Source of the DNA: Amoebophrya sp. A120
Taxonomy: Eukaryota > Sar > Dinophyceae > Syndiniales > Amoebophryaceae
Length of the DNA stretch: 64,000 nt
Direction of reading: 5' to 3'
Assembly: GCA_905178155.1 (NCBI GenBank)
Contig: CAJINV010000014.1
Location: forward strand, 716,116-780,115
A model generated the notes under the pieces. That model had not been told where the DNA came from and made no database searches. It saw only the letters and a list, made by a program, of their open reading frames with translations. Of the stretch, positions 34,413 through 46,900 are shown one piece after another (within the stretch, counting starts at the first letter, position 1; each line of letters begins with the position of its first letter). Made by a program: the position numbers and the translations under genes.

Positions 34413-37400
34413 TTAGATATTCCCCCCCACTACAGCTCCCGCCGTCACTGCCGTGCTGGTTGCGTGATTTATTCCGGGATCCAAAAGCATTGCCACCTGC
34501 TCCTTGGTGTGCGTGGTGATGTTCAGCGCCTGGATTCCGTCGTACAAGAATGCGTACGCGTCCGAGATTTTCCCGCACACGTTACGTCGCGACTGCTCGC
34601 GAATTTGCCGGTTGCTGATCTTTTCCACGTGCTGGAGGGACAGGGTCTTCAGCGTGAACAAAGACGTGTAGAACGTCCGGAGCACCGAGGACAGTCCCAC
34701 GGGGTGTAGCTCTGGGATGGCTTGGAGTTGCTGCAACGTTGGGGGCGGGGTAGTCAACGAAGATGCCGGTGTCGAACCACCAGTAGTCTGCGAGCTGTCT
34801 TTCGACGACGATGTCGTGGTAGCAGCAGCAGTACCTGGTCCTGTGGAAGTGCTGGCCCCCCACACCTTTCGCAGCGCTTCCACTTTTTCCAGCAAATTCA
34901 GCTTCTGCAGGACCTCTTCGGCCTGGAAATTGTCCAGGTACTCGATTTGCTCGAGGAGCAGGTGGTTGTACATTTCTACGCGTTCGGTGGCGAATTATCA
35001 AAATGAAAAATCCCCCCACGCCATATTCAAATTGGAAATTTGCGATGCTGATTTGTGACCACAAATCATGTTGTCATGCTAGAAGGGAAAAGATGCAGAC
35101 TGTAGGGCTGGCTGGCGTAAGAAGGCCCTGCATCTTCAGCATGACAGGAGGCAACTGGAAGTGGGAAACAGCATGACAAATTGCCTGCAATTAAGGCCGC
35201 AAGTGCGTCCCTTGGCCTTCTAGCAATACAACGCGATTTGTGTAAGCAAATCCAGCATCACAAATTTCCTGCACGATATGGCGAGGGGGGATTTTTCCTC
35301 ACGATACGAATCTGGTCCGTTTCAACGGCTCGGTCATCAACGACAGGCAGTTGATCAGGAAAACCGCGCGGTCACACGCATCGTTGGAAAACATTTGCCT
35401 GTTTTGTATGTGTTGACAAGGGGGGGAAATTAGAGCAGTGCTGGAAATATCGTGAAGAGGGGGCTCTTTCAAAGGGGCCACAAGAAATGCTTCTTGATAG
35501 GTCGTCTAAACCAGCTGAACTTTAAGTGACTCCACTGGACGAGGTACTGCACACTCAAGCTCAACATTGCAACATCAACAACATTTTTGGCAGAAACAAA
35601 TTGTAAATAACAGCACCGGCAATAATTGAGCAACGGGTCGTAGGCGGCGCAGACCACGGGCTGAAAATCCTCCTCGCTCTCCACGTCGGCGACAATTTCC
35701 TCCATTAGCCGCACCGTGTCCAGCACAAACAATGGTGCTGACAAATCGTCGAGGATCGCGTACCGACTCCGCGAAGAGCTAGAAGAAGAAGACGATCCTC
35801 CTCCCGGCATGGTCGAGGGGCCGGTAGAAGAAGTTCCCTGGATGTTGTTGCCCGCTACCCCAGTCGTGCCCGTTGTTCCACCGAGGCCGCTACTAGACCC
35901 GCCCCCGATCATGGGGTTCGACGGGGGGAGGAGGGCTGAAGCGTTCCCAGAAGAGGAAGTAGTCGTGAATTCCTCGCGCATCATATGGAAAGAAAAAAGT
36001 TTGTCACAGTCACTAACGTGCAGGTTTTGCATGAGAAATTTTTCCAGCATCACAGGTTTTTCTTGTATTGCAGAAACACTAGGGAAATCACTTATGAAGT
36101 TTGGCTGTGATGCATTTTTACGCATGACAGACAGTTTTGTATTGCAAAAATGCGCATGAGTGATCGCGACGAACTTTTTTTGTTTGATACATCAGCTGGG
36201 AATTGCGATCGCAGACTTCGAGAAACTTCCCCATCATGCGCTGCTGGAACATCGACAAGAGCTTGACGAGCCGGTTGTCCTTATGCAGGAGGTGGAATTG
36301 TTCCTTTCTCGACGAAGATGCATTTGATGTTGCATGATAAGTTCTATCCTTTTTCTGTTGCGGCTCGCACAGTTGGGACTTGAAGTAGCTCATGAGGCGG
36401 GAAATCTTGTAGTAGTTCAGCAGCGGAAGTTCGTATTCGTTGGAGAGCAGGGACTCTATCCGCTGCTTGAAGCTGTCCAGGAGCCCCTCGAGCACGAAGT
36501 CGTATCCTGAGTAAAAATGTCCCCACACCAGAGTTGTCATGCAAATGCGCACTGAGAGGAACATTTGTAATGCGCGTCTCCAGGAGAGGCATTTCCAATC
36601 GTGTTTTGTGCTTTGTCGTGCTGTAGGCTGGATGGGAAGCTGGGTTTCTCATCCGGCTTCCCTTGCTAACCAGCACTACACTGCAGATGGAAGCTTGTCA
36701 TGCGAAGCTCCCAAAACTTGGAGATTTGTGTTGCAGATTTACCAACTTGACTTGCTGGGGACGTTTTTACACAGGATAAGTCGAGGATGCTGTTCAAGTC
36801 CGCCAGTAGCCCGTCGTCGTTCTGAACCGCTTCGTTGTAGTTGACGATGCTAGAAAGCACCTCCGCGCGGCTGTGCAGGTCGAAATCTGGGTTGTTGGCA
36901 GTCGAGGCCACATCCGTTGCGGAGTTGTTGTCCTTTAAAAAATTCTGGTGCAACTGCGTGATCTTCTGTCGCGGCTTGATGGACATACCTGTGATACAGT
37001 CAGTTTTAATGCCGGCATTTTTGACCTCTCTTGCACTGCTTGTATAGTATACTTTGCTTTCAGTTTTTTCTACTTTTAGTTTACATTCACTTTCATCACA
37101 CGACGAGATGACACCAGAAATAGATTTTACCTAAAAACGTGGTCAGTGCCTCCTTTTCGGTGGCAACATTTTCGTGGATCCAGGCTAGGATGTCCCCGAC
37201 ATACCGCACGGGATCGTACGTTTTGCACATCTCGATCGGGCGACTGTGCCCGTCCCCGCGGGAAAGTGCCTCGTGGAACCGGGCATTGAGCAGCTGCTTG
37301 CGCATTTTGGCGATGTCGCGCAGACAGTGGTTGAAGTAGACCGGGCGGTCCTTCAGGTACTGCAGCGACTTCTATGACAGTGCACAACTCCCCCTCCCCC

Positions 37401-39693
37401 TCAGTTGTCATGCAAAATACCCAATCCACCCTTTGCCTCTTGGCACTGTTTGCATGACAAGTTCTGGTCGTCGACCAAATAGCACTACACTGCAGTGCAA
37501 ATTTGTCATGCCAAACCGGTATTCTTGCTGATGCTTGTATTGCCGTTCATGCTATACAAATGAGGGGGAGAGGAAGTTGTGCACTGTCATAACTTTTTCA
37601 GGTTCGCGGAGGGGAGCTTCAGGAAGTCCGAGGACTGAAACGTCGCACTCGTGCTGTTTGTTCCTGAGGACGAGGAAGTAGTGCCGCTGCTGGACGCGAG
37701 CCGGCGGCACTGCTGCTGCACGGACACAAACAAGCGCTCAAACGCAATGTCGAGGATCTCCGTGGTCTCCTGGATCACGTCAAACGCGCTGGTCTGGTTC
37801 AGCAACGCCGAGAAACCGTTTTTGTTCGTCACTTATCAAAAGGAAAAATCCCCCCTCCCCACATCAAAACGAGATTTCTGATGCTGGATTTGAGTGCACA
37901 AATCAGGTTTGTATTGCAGGAAAGCATTGCAGTCAGATCCCCAGGCTAGGCAGGGGCGTATGCGTCTAGTTGTTCAGCATGGCAAGCGGCTCCCCTTTAG
38001 GCCCAATAGCATGACAAATCGCTTCCATAGTGTGGCGGAAGCTTCTGCCGGTGTCTTCTTGCAATACAAATGTGATTTGCGACCTCAAATCAGCAACACA
38101 AATTTTCGAAAACATACCTTTTCGATATGGGGAGGGGGGATTTTTGCTTTTGATATCACTGTCGTGAAATTCGTCACCGAACTTGCGTCGGACATGTTCG
38201 AGCTGTATGGGTGTGCCAGGATCGAAATCGACAAAATCGAAAAATTTGTGATGCGTAAAATGTAGGGCACTGCAGGCCTGTATTGGGGAGCAGGCAAATG
38301 AGACCGATTGGCAGCCTGTTTAGGGGTATACAATGTGCTGCCAGAGTAGCATGACAGGAGCAGTCTTCTTTGCCCAAACAGCATGACAGACTGGATTTGG
38401 TCTCCCCCGAAATTTGTCATGCGCCACTTGGAAAGTGAGGCTCCAACTGACATCGATTGTGTGCATCACAAATTTTTCGATTTTGTCAATTTTTTGTCAA
38501 TTTCGATTCTGCCACTTCCATAAGCTGTAGTTTTTGTTTAGCCTGCTCGTCCCAACGCCGGAGCTTGTTGTGCCGGGATGAATGGATGCAATAGTACTTC
38601 CCGCGGCGGGTCCACCGCCGACAATGCTACTTCCGTCCCCAGCTCCTCCGCCCCCACCCGCCCCGCCGCCCGAGGATGAAAAGGTGCAGTTCCGCCGAAT
38701 TTCCTCGATTTTTTCCAGAATTTGGAAAAACCGGTTGTCGATCGGGTAATCGTATCAAATGTAAAAATGTCTGGGTCTGGAAGAATTCATGTTTGTCAAG
38801 CTTGTCTGGCATGACTCTTAAATCTGTCATGCACGCTACCCAAGACCTCCATTTTTCTGTGATGCAGAAACGCCGTGTGTCATGCACAATAGGCAACACC
38901 TAGAAGCTCAGAAACTTGTCATGCTGAGCCAGCACTTGTGGCCTCATCATGAGACGCCACCCAGCATCACAGTTTTCCAGACCCAGACATTTTTACATTC
39001 GATAAATCGCTGTTGCGGATCCGCTCCAGGTCCTCCTCGGGGAGCTGGAACTTTTTCAAAAAGGAGTTGCAGATTTTCAGTTTTTCGTTCGATATCTGCT
39101 GCTTTTCCCGCAGACGGAGGGCTTCCTCGTGAATCAGTTTCGTCTTCTTCCGGCTGTCCTTCAGATCAAAGTGGACGCGGTCGGCCAAGTCGCCCAACTC
39201 GGTAATTTGTTGGTCCAGGTCGGTCAGCATCGACTCGATCGGGGTGAAGTGCTGGATAAACTGCTCGTGGACCTGATGCAGAATGAAGAAACCAGCACTA
39301 TTTACGCTTAAACTTTTTTTTTTGCGCAACAATTTTTTTGTGCAAGTAGTACCAGCACGATGCAGATCCGATCTTCATGAGGAAAAAAAAATAGACAAAC
39401 ACGACATAATTCCACCATGAGTAATCTCTAGGCACCTTCAAACTTTGCTGTTCCACGTGCGAGCGCAGATTCCGGCGTGTGTGCGCGTTGTTGTCTGAGA
39501 CAAATTTGGACAGACATTTCAGCTCGTCCCGAAGCAAATCTGGCCGCAGTTGCAACACCTTCCGCACCTTCCGCGTCAGCGTCGCGGTGGCCTCGGCTGA
39601 GGTGCTCGCTGCGGAGGAACCCGCGGCGGTTGTGCCGGGCATGGTTGATGTGCCGCTCCCGGGTGGTAACGGAGCGGCAACTGCGGCGGCCAT
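34413..39693 (-). CDS. COG6: Conserved oligomeric Golgi complex subunit 6
   Basis: COG6 is part of lobe B of the COG tethering complex, which acts in retrograde traffic at the Golgi. Exons: 39693-39436, 39272-39005, 38752-38523, 38205-38156, 37833-37592, 37372-37131, 36988-36779, 36502-36190, 35983-35617, 35398-35307, 34995-34413; about 940 residues, compared with about 650 in animals, the excess being Ser/Gly inserts. Family landmarks in order: DELKCLSKFV...RRNLRSHVEQQ, the coiled-coil region (residues 90-175), the stretch RPIEMCKTYDPVRYVGDILA with WIHENVATEKEAL (typical COG6), and the C-terminal helical domain ending ALNITTHTKEQVAMLL. Start: the ATG at 39693 is the first in frame, but conserved sequence begins later and an upstream 5' exon is possible. 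Seven introners and three GT-AG introns (39435-39273, 37130-36989, 35616-35399). Confidence 0.9.
34996..35306. mobile_element. Introner family E, 311 bp
   Basis: TSD CGAAT. Joins LKRTRF to ATERVE in COG6. Confidence 0.9.
35984..36189. mobile_element. Introner family G, 206 bp
   Basis: TSD CATCA. Very close in sequence and equal in length to the element at 2377, so probably recent. Joins DRNSQLM to REEFTT. Confidence 0.9.
36503..36778. mobile_element. Introner family C, 276 bp
   Basis: TSD AGTCG. Joins DLNSILD to FVLEGL. Confidence 0.9.
37373..37591. mobile_element. Introner family D, 219 bp
   Basis: TSD ACTTC/ACTTT. Joins SANLKK to SLQYLK. Confidence 0.9.
37834..38155. mobile_element. Introner family E, 322 bp
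   Basis: TSD TCACT. Joins VTNFTTV to TNKNGF. Confidence 0.9.
38206..38522. mobile_element. Introner family F, 317 bp
   Basis: TSD AGCTG. Only 50 bp from the family E copy at 37834, leaving a short exon. Joins RLNKNYS to SNMSDA. Confidence 0.9.
38753..39004. mobile_element. Introner family A, 252 bp
   Basis: TSD AATCG. Joins RIRNSD to YPIDNR, restoring the COG6 frame. Confidence 0.93.
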
Positions 39694-40948
39694 TGCGACA
39701 GCCACTTCTCGTTGCAATTGATGAGAGGAGGCAACACTAGTAGAGCGTCGACCTCTACTCACCGGGCCTCAACGAGCAGAAAGGGGGCATTGTTTGATTT
39801 TATGGGAACATGATAGACATAGATTGTGTCAAGGAGGACATGAAGATTGTCGAGGGATGGAATTTTTTAGAAACACTTCGAAAATTATCTGTACAACAAT
39901 GGTCGAGTCAAGCTGATGCTTTCGATGTCTATCTGCATGAAGATCAGTTTCGAAAAGACCGATAATTTTTACGAAAAGTTGATGTCCAGTGCTTCACAAA
40001 AAATTGAAATTATCGCATGGGCATGCAGGAGCAATTCTGTGTGTCGGTACTTACTAGACTGAAATAAGACTCGTCCGGAGAAATACACTTGATAGATCCC
40101 ATGGTCGTCCGTGCAGCTGAGGCTGCGGGCGCGTTGCAACTACGCGGGTTGTAATTCAGATGATCATGGCGTGTGCTGAAGTAAGCGAACACCGCGAGTA
40201 GGTAAACCGGTCCCGTGTGCTGAGTCGCAAGATATCAGGCCCTTATGCACACCTCCTTGGCCGGCGCCGGTTTCTGTACACGAATTTTCCGAACTACATT
40301 TTCTCCTTGCTTTAAAAATTGTTGTAAATTGCCTTGATTTTTGTTCCATCATGTAAAACAAAGACAAAAGATAAAATTGATGTCCGTAGATAAAGTAGCC
40401 CAGCATGGTTCTTCATCTCGCTTGATAAGGTTATTAAGGTTAAGAATTATGAGCACGATTCTACATACTCTGGAGGCTCCTGTAGTACTACCCGTGTCGT
40501 GTCGCTCCCATGGTTGTGTTTCTGCACCAACCACCTGCAGTCTTGTAGCGCGGCTCGAGTTCATTTTACGTGTATTCAACATTTGCTGTTGTACATGATA
40601 TGGCATCTAATTTCGAAGTTAAACTCCAGCTCCATGCTATTGGTATTCTTTTCTATAAGAAATTCGAAAGCGTTCATTAATTCTGATGTGTTCCATTCGT
40701 CTCAGCGGTCGAAACAACTACATGTTTTTTTTTGCATCTGTAAAATCATAATTTGCATCGAGCGGTCTATAGAATAAAAGAGAAACCAGGTTCATGTGGC
40801 ATCTGCTGCCTACCTATTCAAAAGTGCAATCTATCCTGTCATCAATTCGAAACTGTTGTAAAAACAAGCGGAATAAAGCTTAATAGTGCGATAAATTCTG
40901 TTTTTTTACGGCATGATGTGACTTTAATATTTCTGTCACCTCATCAAA
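39694..40948. other. Intergenic region upstream of COG6
   Basis: 1.25 kb between the TTLL stop and the chosen COG6 start. It contains the candidate short exon at 40055-40102; the rest is AT-rich with no supported gene. Confidence 0.5.
40055..40102 (-). other. Possible short coding exon with a consensus GTAAGT donor
   Basis: On the minus strand an ATG at 40102 opens 16 codons (MGSIKCISPDESYFSL) that run into a perfect GTAAGT donor at 40054. It lies about 400 bp upstream of the chosen COG6 start and could be a 5' exon of COG6. I found no acceptor near 39780 that keeps the frame, so it was not joined. Confidence 0.3.
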
Positions 40949-43900
40949 TCATCCCCGCTTCTTTCCCGCCCCCACCGTGTTCGCCCCGGCAAAAGCTGAG
41001 CCTGCACCACCGGTACCAGGCGGCATGACCGGAATGGCTTTGCCCTGGACGTCTAATTTTCCCAAGAACGTCGGCTTTTTCAAACAGCAACTGCCCTGGT
41101 AAATCAGCTCCCACTCCCCCGTGTCCGGCGGCTCCGCGTACTTGTCCACGGGTTGCTTGTTCTCGATCTTGTTGTTCATTTCCAGCTTGGTATCGACCAC
41201 CACCTTTGCCAAATCTTCCATGACCTGCTTGACGAGCGGCGTGGTCACCGGCGTCGAGTAGTCCATTGCGGGCGAGGAGTTCACCTCGATCAACCAGGTT
41301 TTCAGATCTTCGTCCAGCATGAAATCGTAGCCGAAGAGCTCCATGGAATTTTTCCGGTGCTGTGGAAGTGCATTTGATTTTCAAACAAGGATGATCCATC
41401 GCGAAGTCAAAGTGGAGAACTAGTACCGGGTACAATTTTATCAAGCGGAGAAGGACAAAATAAAACAGCCCGTGCTTAACAAATATGACCGTATATACTT
41501 ACCTCAATCCCATCTTGCACGGACAGTAGTGAGAGCTTCACGATTTGGATGATATCCGGAAGAATTTTCCTGCTCCACACATCCACACAAAACCGTGGGT
41601 CCGGCGGGGGCGTGCTGCGCCTCTGGCGTGTATGGAGGCGCTGCTCTCAAACGTTCTTACATTGGTCGCTGCTGCGTGATGGCGATGTGAAGTTGCAATA
41701 ATAGCATAAGTGAAAGGAAAAAGGAAAAGCTTGCGCGTCTTGCATGACAAAGTAACGTAGTTTGAGAGCAATCCCATATCTTGCAGGCGAGTCGTCGTCC
41801 GAGCTGTCGGGCGGGGGTGCAGCGGAGGAAGTCGTAGAAGTTGTTGCAGCAGGAGCCCTAGCATGAGTATTATTATCCGTAGATGATGAACAACTGGTGT
41901 CCGGCGGCGCACTAGCAGGTCCTAAAAGTGAAGGTGTTGTTGACCCAGAAGTGCCAGTTCTGCGGTCAGCCCCGTTTATCGTAGTTCCCGTGCAGCTGGT
42001 CATCCAAGACTTTTGGTGGTGTTCATGTTGACCGCTATCTGCTTCCCCAAGCACTTCCACCTTCACCTCCGCTGTGTCTACCAACTTGGGCAATTTCAAA
42101 AGCTGAGTCTCGGTTTCCGACGCGGTCGTCGAAATTTGCTCACTGCCGCTCACTGGAAACGACGTGCCAGCAGCGAAGCCGTCACCGGGCTGTTGTGGCT
42201 TTATCGGCGATAGTTTGACGTTGGACGATTTGATGTTCTCTGCTGCACCAGAATTGACGTGCTGGCTCGAAGAACTCGAAGTCGTGGTGCAGCTGCTTGA
42301 CGAGGAGGAGGATCTGCTGGCATGATCCGTCGTAGCGGCGGTGAAATCTTTAGTAGTTGCGGTCTCGGCCAAACAAGCAACCTGCTGCTGCTGCTGACCA
42401 CCTTGGTGTAGTTCTATTGCGGGCGGCGGTGCGCCGTTTGGTGCATTGTTATCCTCGTAATCCTCCTCGTCGCACTCCTCCTGCACAAACCGGACTTCCT
42501 CTATGAATTGCAAAAATGTCTGGGTCTGGAAGATTGCAACCTGTCATGGTAAATCTGAAGCATGCAAAAATCTGTGTTGCATGAGTGCCAAAAGCTGTCC
42601 ACTTTTGACCAAGTTTGAGCGGGGTTTCTCATGCAGAATAGGCATGGGAGAGGCCTCGCATAGTCTGTCATGCTAAGTCCCGCATTCCAGACCTCATGGG
42701 TCATGGAAAATCTGCATGACAAGTCTACACTCTTCCAGACCCAGACATTTTTGCATTCGATATCCTCCCACGATACGCCAAAGGTCTCACACAGAAAACA
42801 CTTCACATCTGACAACCTCTACTGCATTTGCAGTTGTACTTCCAGTTACTTAATACTTGTTTTACATGCAAAAGCCATATAGAAAAACTCCTCTTCCTCT
42901 GTCATGGCCACTCAGCGGCCATCGCAACATGCTGCTGCAGAGGAGCTGCAAAGCAAAGGGAAAAGCTTCAGTTCTACTGTTAAAGAAAGTCGCGCTATCA
43001 TTTTATTTCGAATTATGGTTGCATAGACGTACAAGTAGCTAGTAGATGCCAGACTTCATAATTTTCCATCAAGGATAAAACGTTTCGCAGGTGTAGGGGG
43101 GCTCGTGGAGAAAATCCGGTTTCGCGGGCGCGTGGCCAAACTTTTTTATGAACTGCAAAAGTATCGCACTCGTATAAATGCATTACAAATTTCCTCCGCA
43201 TGACAGATAAAATTAAAATTTGTAATGCGGATTTACCTTAAGCTAAAGATTTGTAATGCATGACTGCAATACGAATGCGATACTTTTGCACAGGATATTT
43301 TTCGCGATCGAGCAATGCGGACAGTATTCGTCGTGGAGCCACTTTTATGCAAGAAAAAAGCTGTGTAAGTGTAAGTCTGTGATGCAGAAAGTGCAAAACT
43401 GTCACACTTGTCATGCTGTATCTGCGTCATAGGCTACTTTCATACGTGTTGGTGTTTCCACGTACTAGCTGCGCATGACAGGTTTACCTTCTAATGCAAA
43501 GCGAATTTGTGATGCTTCTCTTCCTACATAGTATACACTTACACAGTTTTTTTCCTGGATATCTTTTGAAACTTTTGGTAGAACCACATGTAGTGCGCGG
43601 AGTCGAGCTCGTCGTTCCATTCGCCAAAATTCTCCTTGTCCGTGTACACGATGGAATTGTTTACCAAGTGGACGTAGGCGGAGTGGTCCGTGGTGGAAAA
43701 CTTTTTGCTCGCGAACCGGAGGTAGGGCTGCTTCCAGAGGTACACTATGGCGCTTTTAACTGTTCCATTCTCAGCTGTTACATGATTTGTCACGCAAATT
43801 TGCCTTCATCAGCCTTGACTATCGGCCCCATCAAGCTGCTTCGCGTGACAGATTCTCAGACGGCCAAACAGGGTGAAAATCTGCGCCAAACCTGTCACGC

Positions 43901-46900
43901 AAGACGCGCAAGGTCCTTCCTTTCACTTTTGCAATTCTTGCTTCACAAATTCATGTAACAATTGAGAATGTAGCATTTGAGAACGCCATATACACTGTCA
44001 AAGGGTTCCAGTCCGTGACCAGCACCCACTGGCGAATGTCAAATTTGTAGCCTTTGATGGTCAACGGCCGCTCGATGTATTTCTGCACGATCCACTGCTC
44101 GATGTACTTGCCAACCTGTTGCAAGTTCTCATCGTCGTCCGGGGTTCTGGAGTAGAGGTAGCTCGGCAGCGGGCCGCTGCTGGTCTTCTGGAGAATCTCC
44201 TCCAGCTCCCGGCACATCTCGATGCCGCGGCCCCGCGACTTGCCCGCGGGCTTGATGATCCACGTGTTCTTCGGCCCGATCAAACACCGGCTTTCGCTGC
44301 TGTTGTTGAACTCGTGAAGGACCAAATTGCACTCGTACGCGAGAAATTTGCAGACCGGGCGCTGCGCGAAGTCCGGCATCCGCACGTAGTAGGTGATGTC
44401 GTCGGCGGCGTCTTTCTCGTCCCGTTTCTTCTTCAATTTCTCCAGTCTTTTCAACTCCTTCGTCTTCACGTCCAGCGGATCGTACACGATGAGCGGCTGG
44501 CGAAATTTGGGCTGCGGCCGCTGGAGCTTGTCCAGCACGGACAACGGATCGTCCAGATTCACGCGCTGAATGTACTTCCACTCGTCGTACGTGACCAGAT
44601 TTTTCTTCTCCGCCGTGTCCTTGTCGTCGATCGCGTCGTCCGCCTCCAGCAAAATCCGCTTGCAGACCTTCAGCGCGATCCGCACCACGTCCTCACTGTG
44701 GGTGAAAAACGGCGGGATCTGCTTCTGCTTCTCGATGATGTGGGCCGGCGGGATCAGATTTTCGAACAAACTAGAGGAACTGTTGGACCGGGACCGAGTT
44801 TGTGGTTGTTTTTCGTTAGGGGAAGTACAACTAGAGGAACCACCTTTAGAATTCGCTGCGAATTTATTGCTGCTCTTCATCTTGTCCTGATCCTCATTCG
44901 TCCCACCAGAACTGTTCGCCTTTTTTTTCCTGCCAAACACCTTCTTTTTCCACATGCTGGCGGCCGCCACCGCCGCCTTCTCCGCATCGGATTCCTTCCG
45001 CGGTTTTGCGCTCAGGGCAGATTTTTCTTCCAATAAAGCCGCGACTTCCTTTATCGCGAGGAAAAATGCCCCCACCCCCAAGTTGCAAAAGTTTGTGTAT
45101 GCAAAGTTTCCAAGTGAAAACTTTTTGTCATGCATGAAATGAGTATGAACCTTTCTGATGCAGAGTCTAGGCGTGTCTCGCATCGCTTGCGAGACAAGCG
45201 CCGCTCTTGCTGGGATCTTTTGCAATACAGATTTTTCCTATTCACGATCGGAAATCTGTGATGCTGATAGATGCAAGAGGGCGAATGTTTCATTTGGAAA
45301 GGTTTCCAATACAAATGCTCCCAAGTTCGGGGGTGGGGACATTTTTCATTGTAATATCCTTGCGGCTGTTGAAGCTGTCCTTGCGCTCCACGAAGCTGCA
45401 CTGGTCGTAGGCCTTATCAGAGTGCACAACTCCCCCGCGTCCCCCTCATTTGTATTGCATAACTGGCAATAAAAGCGTCAGCAACAATGCAGGTTTTGCA
45501 TGACAAATTTCCATAGAATTGTAGTGCTATTTGGGCTTCCAGAACTTGTCATGCATAATAGTGACAGGAGGGAAAGCGCGCATTTGGTATTTTGCATGAC
45601 AAATGAGAACGAGGGGGAGTTGTGTACTTATTCTGATAGGCCTCCAGGAAGGCACACAGAATGCTTTGGCACTTGCTGATTTGGAAGGCGGTGCAGAAAT
45701 CCGCCTTTTCGCGGCTCAGGTCGAAGCACAGCGGGTAGAAGCTGCTGCTTTCCTGCGCGAGAAACTCCGATTCCGCCGCAGATGATAATTCCGCGTTTGC
45801 GTCGTCCCTTTCCCGGTCGAGCAAATGGTCTTTCACGTCCGGCATCTGGATGTCGTCCGATTGCAGGATCATGTTCGTAAGCGTGACTTGCGGTTCCTGC
45901 TCCGAAGTGGATCGGAGTTGCTTCGACAGCGACTGCACCTGAATCAGGTTACTGCTGTTATTACCCCCAGCAACTGCAGGGGTCCCAGCTTGATGTGTAG
46001 GTGTAGTTCCTGCTGCTGCCCCCGCTGTAGAAGTGCCACTGCTCGACATGATTTTGATTCCGTTAGTAGAACTACTGTTGCCCACAAAGTTCGACTGGGT
46101 CTGGAGAAACTCGTCTGCCCGAGGGTGCTTAGACGTCGCCGAGCTGGATGACCCCGACCCTGACCTAGAAAGCGTGTTTCCCGTTCGATTGAAGGAGGAC
46201 GTGGGCGTCTGCGGGGTGGGCGTCGTCGCGTAGAAGGTAGTAGTTGTCACCGTTCCTGCTCCTGCGCCACTGCTTGTTTTCAAACAACCGTCGCTCTGAT
46301 GATCCGAGTCTACTGCAGTAGTTCTTTTCGATTGATTTTCGCCAGGTCGTTGCAAGCACTCCGATTTTTCCTGATCGTCTTTGGATTGAGATTCATGCAG
46401 CTCCCCCACCGTGGTTTGATGTTCATCCGTACCACCAACCGCCGTTACTGTAGTCGTCGTCCCGATTCCGAGCTCGGCCAGCCGACTTTCCTCCATTGTC
46501 CTCAACTTCTTCCGGCGGAACACCATGTTTCCCACGGGCGGCAGCCACGAGGAGTTCCGCAGATTTAGCGTCAGCCCGAGCTTCGTCGTGATTTCGCGGT
46601 TGCGCTGGTAGTGGTTCACAATCTGGTGCGGGTCCAATTTGTCGTACTCAATGTCGCAGGCCTTCAGCGTGAAGATCAGGTCGAAGAACCGGCTCTGCGG
46701 GTCCGTGTTTTCCACCCAGTTCCGCGCCAGCATGGCCTGCCGAAAGTCCGGGTACCCACCAATCACGATGAAAACGCCCTTGGCCTCCTGATCGCAGTGG
46801 TTGCGCTTCCGCCAGTCCCGCATGGACGTGCAGATCTTTCCGACGTTCTTCTGCCACAGCGACGTCATGCGGTGATGCATTGTAAAAGCAGTTATATCGC

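Noticed and set aside
44119-45036. Long plus-strand open frame (305 codons)
   Set aside because: It lies antisense to the TTLL catalytic exon, has no recognisable domain and is explained as a shadow of the GC-rich coding strand.
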